DNA from: Apostichopus japonicus
Lineage: Eukaryota > Echinodermata > Holothuroidea > Aspidochirotida > Stichopodidae
Direction of reading: 5' to 3'
NCBI RefSeq assembly: GCF_037975245.1
Contig: NC_092575.1
Span: 5,575,501 to 5,635,500 of the forward strand
Length of the DNA: 60,000 nt
In this document: positions 57,885-60,000 of the stretch, piece by piece
Numbering within the stretch: the first letter of the stretch is position 1
Layout of the letters: every line of letters begins with the position of its first letter
Position numbers and translations under genes: made by a program
The notes under the pieces: model-generated
What the model was told of the DNA's origin: nothing
Databases searched by the model: none
What the model saw: only the letters and a program-made list of their open reading frames with translations

Positions 57885-59086
57885 CTAATTGTGCATTACT
57901 GACTAAAATCACGCCCGAGTTAATTGGTCATCATATTTGCATTGCAACGATGACAGATGAGTTGCATTGACAGCCTCAGTATTTGAGAAAGTGCACGGTC
58001 ATGAAAGCTGAGGTAAACTCTCATCATGTCGGATGACGGGGACATCATTTAAGCCTGGCGGTAATGGGAGCAGAAACGTTTTCGACATTTATACCCACCT
58101 GCCTCGCATTTCTCTGGACCCTCATCAAAACTAAGAGAAATTTAAAAAAAAGAAGCTTAATTGCAGGTATAATAAACCAGTGTCGATCCAAGATCATTAC
58201 ATAGATAATTTCAAAGAAGCTTTTGCAATTGCTTCCCATGAAACCCTTGGGAAATATTAAAAAAAATATATAACTTGCGGACATTGACCAGCAAGCCAGA
58301 TGTATTTCAATATGTATTATCTTCTCTCTTTTTTATGACCGTATTTGATTTTATTTCTGAAATAGAAATAGTTGAAGCATATTTGCAGATATTGAATTTA
58401 AAGTTAGAAATTATTTACAATACAACAACGTCAATATTGGCATTGATCATATTCCAGTGTTCCAAATTCCTCTGGCTGGCACCGGCCAGCTTGTCATGAC
58501 TTATGAACGCTCAATATTTACACAAACGGAGCCTATAGAATGGTGCATCACAAAGATATCTCAATAATATGAACTGAAGAGGATTGATGGAGTGGGTTTG
58601 GGTTTGGGTAAAACTATGACATGCATAGCTGGAGGGAGACCATGATTGGCCTAGTAAAAAGATGAAGTAAAATCTAAGTCGCATCCGTGATTAAATATAT
58701 ATTATTACTCCGTCCTTTTGCGAGATTTGTGGAATAAAAACTGATCATGTGTTGGAATAGTATGTTCATTACTATTTCTTGAATTTTTTGCACTTCACAC
58801 ATCTAACCCCTCCTGTATAGCCCGGGACCCCGTCCCACCCAACACATCACGACCGATATGTAAACACGCGACATAGCTATATGATCGTAGAAATTGGGCA
58901 GACGAATTTCAATGGATTATAGTCAGTCGAATTAGGTTCCAAGGTCGCTTTGCTACATACATGGCATGTGTACACAACATAGTGCATATTATGTAGCAGA
59001 ACTGAGCCAAACGTACTAAGAGAGCGAACGTGCAATATTTGCGTAAATTCACCGGTATTCTGATTTCTACCTCACATTAACAAATC
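57885..59086. other. 5' flank of the SDS-like gene
   Basis: No gene or repeat recognised. The SDS promoter should lie near the right end of this stretch; no TATA box is obvious. Confidence 0.5.
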
Positions 59087-59239
59087 ATGGCTGAAAGTGT
59101 TCAGCTTCATATTGCAACCCCTTTGCTTGAGAGCATTCCACTCACCAAGAGAGCTGGCTTTCCGGTGTTTGTGAAGTGCGAGAATGCGCAGCCGTCAGGA
59201 TCGTTCAAGATCAGAGGCATTGGCCACCGTTGTCGAAAG
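59087..59239 (+). CDS. SDS: L-serine dehydratase/ammonia-lyase, first coding exon (partial gene)
   Basis: PLP-dependent fold-type II enzyme that deaminates L-serine to pyruvate and ammonia, normally cytosolic. The 51 residues read LHIATPLLESIPLTKRAGFP, then VFVKCENAQPSGSFKIRGIG and HRC. This matches vertebrate SDS/SDSL (TPI.DS..LSK…AQPSGSFKIRGIGH). The Schiff-base lysine in PSGSFK falls at residue 41, the same number as in the human enzyme. FKIRGIGH separates it from serine racemase and threonine dehydratase (FKIRGA). The donor is AAAG|GTAAAC at 59239/59240; the frame stays open beyond it but loses similarity. No second exon is visible before the window ends. SDSL remains possible. Confidence 0.9.
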
Positions 59240-59680
59240 GTAAACACATTGAAGGGACCATATATTTTAGTGTGGCTGTTTTACAAGGGAGTTGTTATGG
59301 AAACTCCCTGGTTTACAATGTTGTTAAAGATTGCTTAGGTCTAATGTAATGACTTACCTAACTGCGTGCAACACGTACCGATAATGTATGACTAGCGACC
59401 AGATTAGTTATTGGTTAAAGATTGTTCATGTAAACCATTGTAAAGTCGGGCCGATTAACAATATAGTAAGGCGTAGGTATAGTTGACTTGTTTTTGCAGA
59501 GTTGAATGTTACTACATATTATCAATTCATGTACAGGGGCATACTGGCCAACTGGCTCTGAACCGTGACTATTGCATATATATAACTTAGCAACTTGATG
59601 CCTGTTCCTAAAATTTTACCCTATTGTACTCGTGCTCAGATTTGCTAGCCCTTTTTGGCACAGTTATATGGCATAGTACA
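59240..59680 (+). other. SDS-like intron 1 (start)
   Basis: AT-rich intronic sequence. No continuation of the enzyme was found on the plus strand. Confidence 0.6.
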
Positions 59681-60000
59681 CACTGGCGGAGAAACAGGGG
59701 GGGTTGGGGGGGTTTTAACCCCCCCACTTTTTGAAGAGGGGGGGTTGGCCCACACAATCAACCCCCCCTAGTTTTTGCCAGTAATGTTCTGTTATAGCCT
59801 ATGTTATGTGCTCCAAATGGCATAATAAATCAAATTATTAAATTTGAAATTGTTAAAGTCATTTCAACCTTTTACCTGGTAGGCTACATCAACAATTAAC
59901 GACCGAAAACCGAGTTAGAATTGACCCACACATTATTTCTAGCCCCTTTCCCCCACCTTGCGCATTGGAACTTGTAGCTCATAGCGCTAACTTCACCCCA
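59681..60000. mobile_element. Left end of a probable hAT-like element cut by the window edge
   Basis: Starts CACTGGCGGAGAAACAGGGG followed by long G and C runs (GGGGGGTT…AACCCCCCC) that can fold back. The layout resembles the G/C-run-rich ends of the elements at 54190 and 57513. The right end and target duplication are outside the window. Confidence 0.4.

Noticed and set aside
59240-59338. Continuation of the SDS frame past 59239
   Set aside because: Similarity to serine dehydratases stops at AAAG|GTAAAC, a good donor; the extra residues are intronic.

Overview
This window is nuclear DNA from a multicellular animal: split genes with GT/AG introns, very long introns, and dense transposon remains. 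Four protein-coding genes can be read from conserved exons. They are an oxysterol-binding protein (OSBP) gene on the minus strand (5' part only), a MOZART2 (MZT2) gene on the plus strand, a CCDC117/HCFC1R1-like gene on the minus strand, and the first coding exon of an L-serine dehydratase (SDS-like) gene on the plus strand at the right edge. OSBP and SDS closely follow their vertebrate counterparts. Kolobok, Penelope, CR1/L2-type and hAT-like repeats also occur. This suggests an invertebrate deuterostome, perhaps an echinoderm such as a sea cucumber, but that placement is inference and was not tested.

Layout. From 1 to 36.9 kb lies the OSBP gene, read right to left. Coding exons sit at 36859-36732, 35999-35791, 31426-31188 and 958-778, and all their splice phases agree. 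The intron between the last two is about 30.2 kb and holds most of the repeats: a TTAA-flanked MITE in two inverted copies, a palindromic block carrying nuclear-receptor-like half-sites, three dispersed repeat pairs, a LINE end, several minisatellites and a small hAT-like insertion. From 36.9 to 39.6 kb is the head-to-head interval between OSBP and MZT2. It contains a 5'-inverted Penelope-like element and, at 38.69 kb, a ZNF143/Staf-like promoter motif. MZT2 coding exons are at 39649-39785 and 40035-40299.

From 40.3 to 47.5 kb there is no recognisable gene, only two hAT-like elements and an ~84-bp minisatellite. The CCDC117/HCFC1R1-like gene occupies 51908-47531 in five coding exons (354 aa). 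From 52 to 59 kb there are more repeats: three hAT-like elements, two of them with perfect 8-bp target duplications, and a 1.76-kb TTAA/THAP element that looks like a decayed Kolobok transposon. SDS exon 1 is at 59087-59239.

The four host genes are unrelated housekeeping functions (sterol/PI4P exchange, microtubule nucleation, a nuclear or Fe-S-assembly-linked adaptor, serine catabolism). Nothing suggests they act as a pathway. I found no convincing previously undescribed molecular system. The observations most worth checking are the presumed shared OSBP/MZT2 promoter, the conserved DR4-DR5-DR1 half-site clusters inside a repeat, the twin-priming-like Penelope insertion, and the series of TIR/TSD-defined elements.
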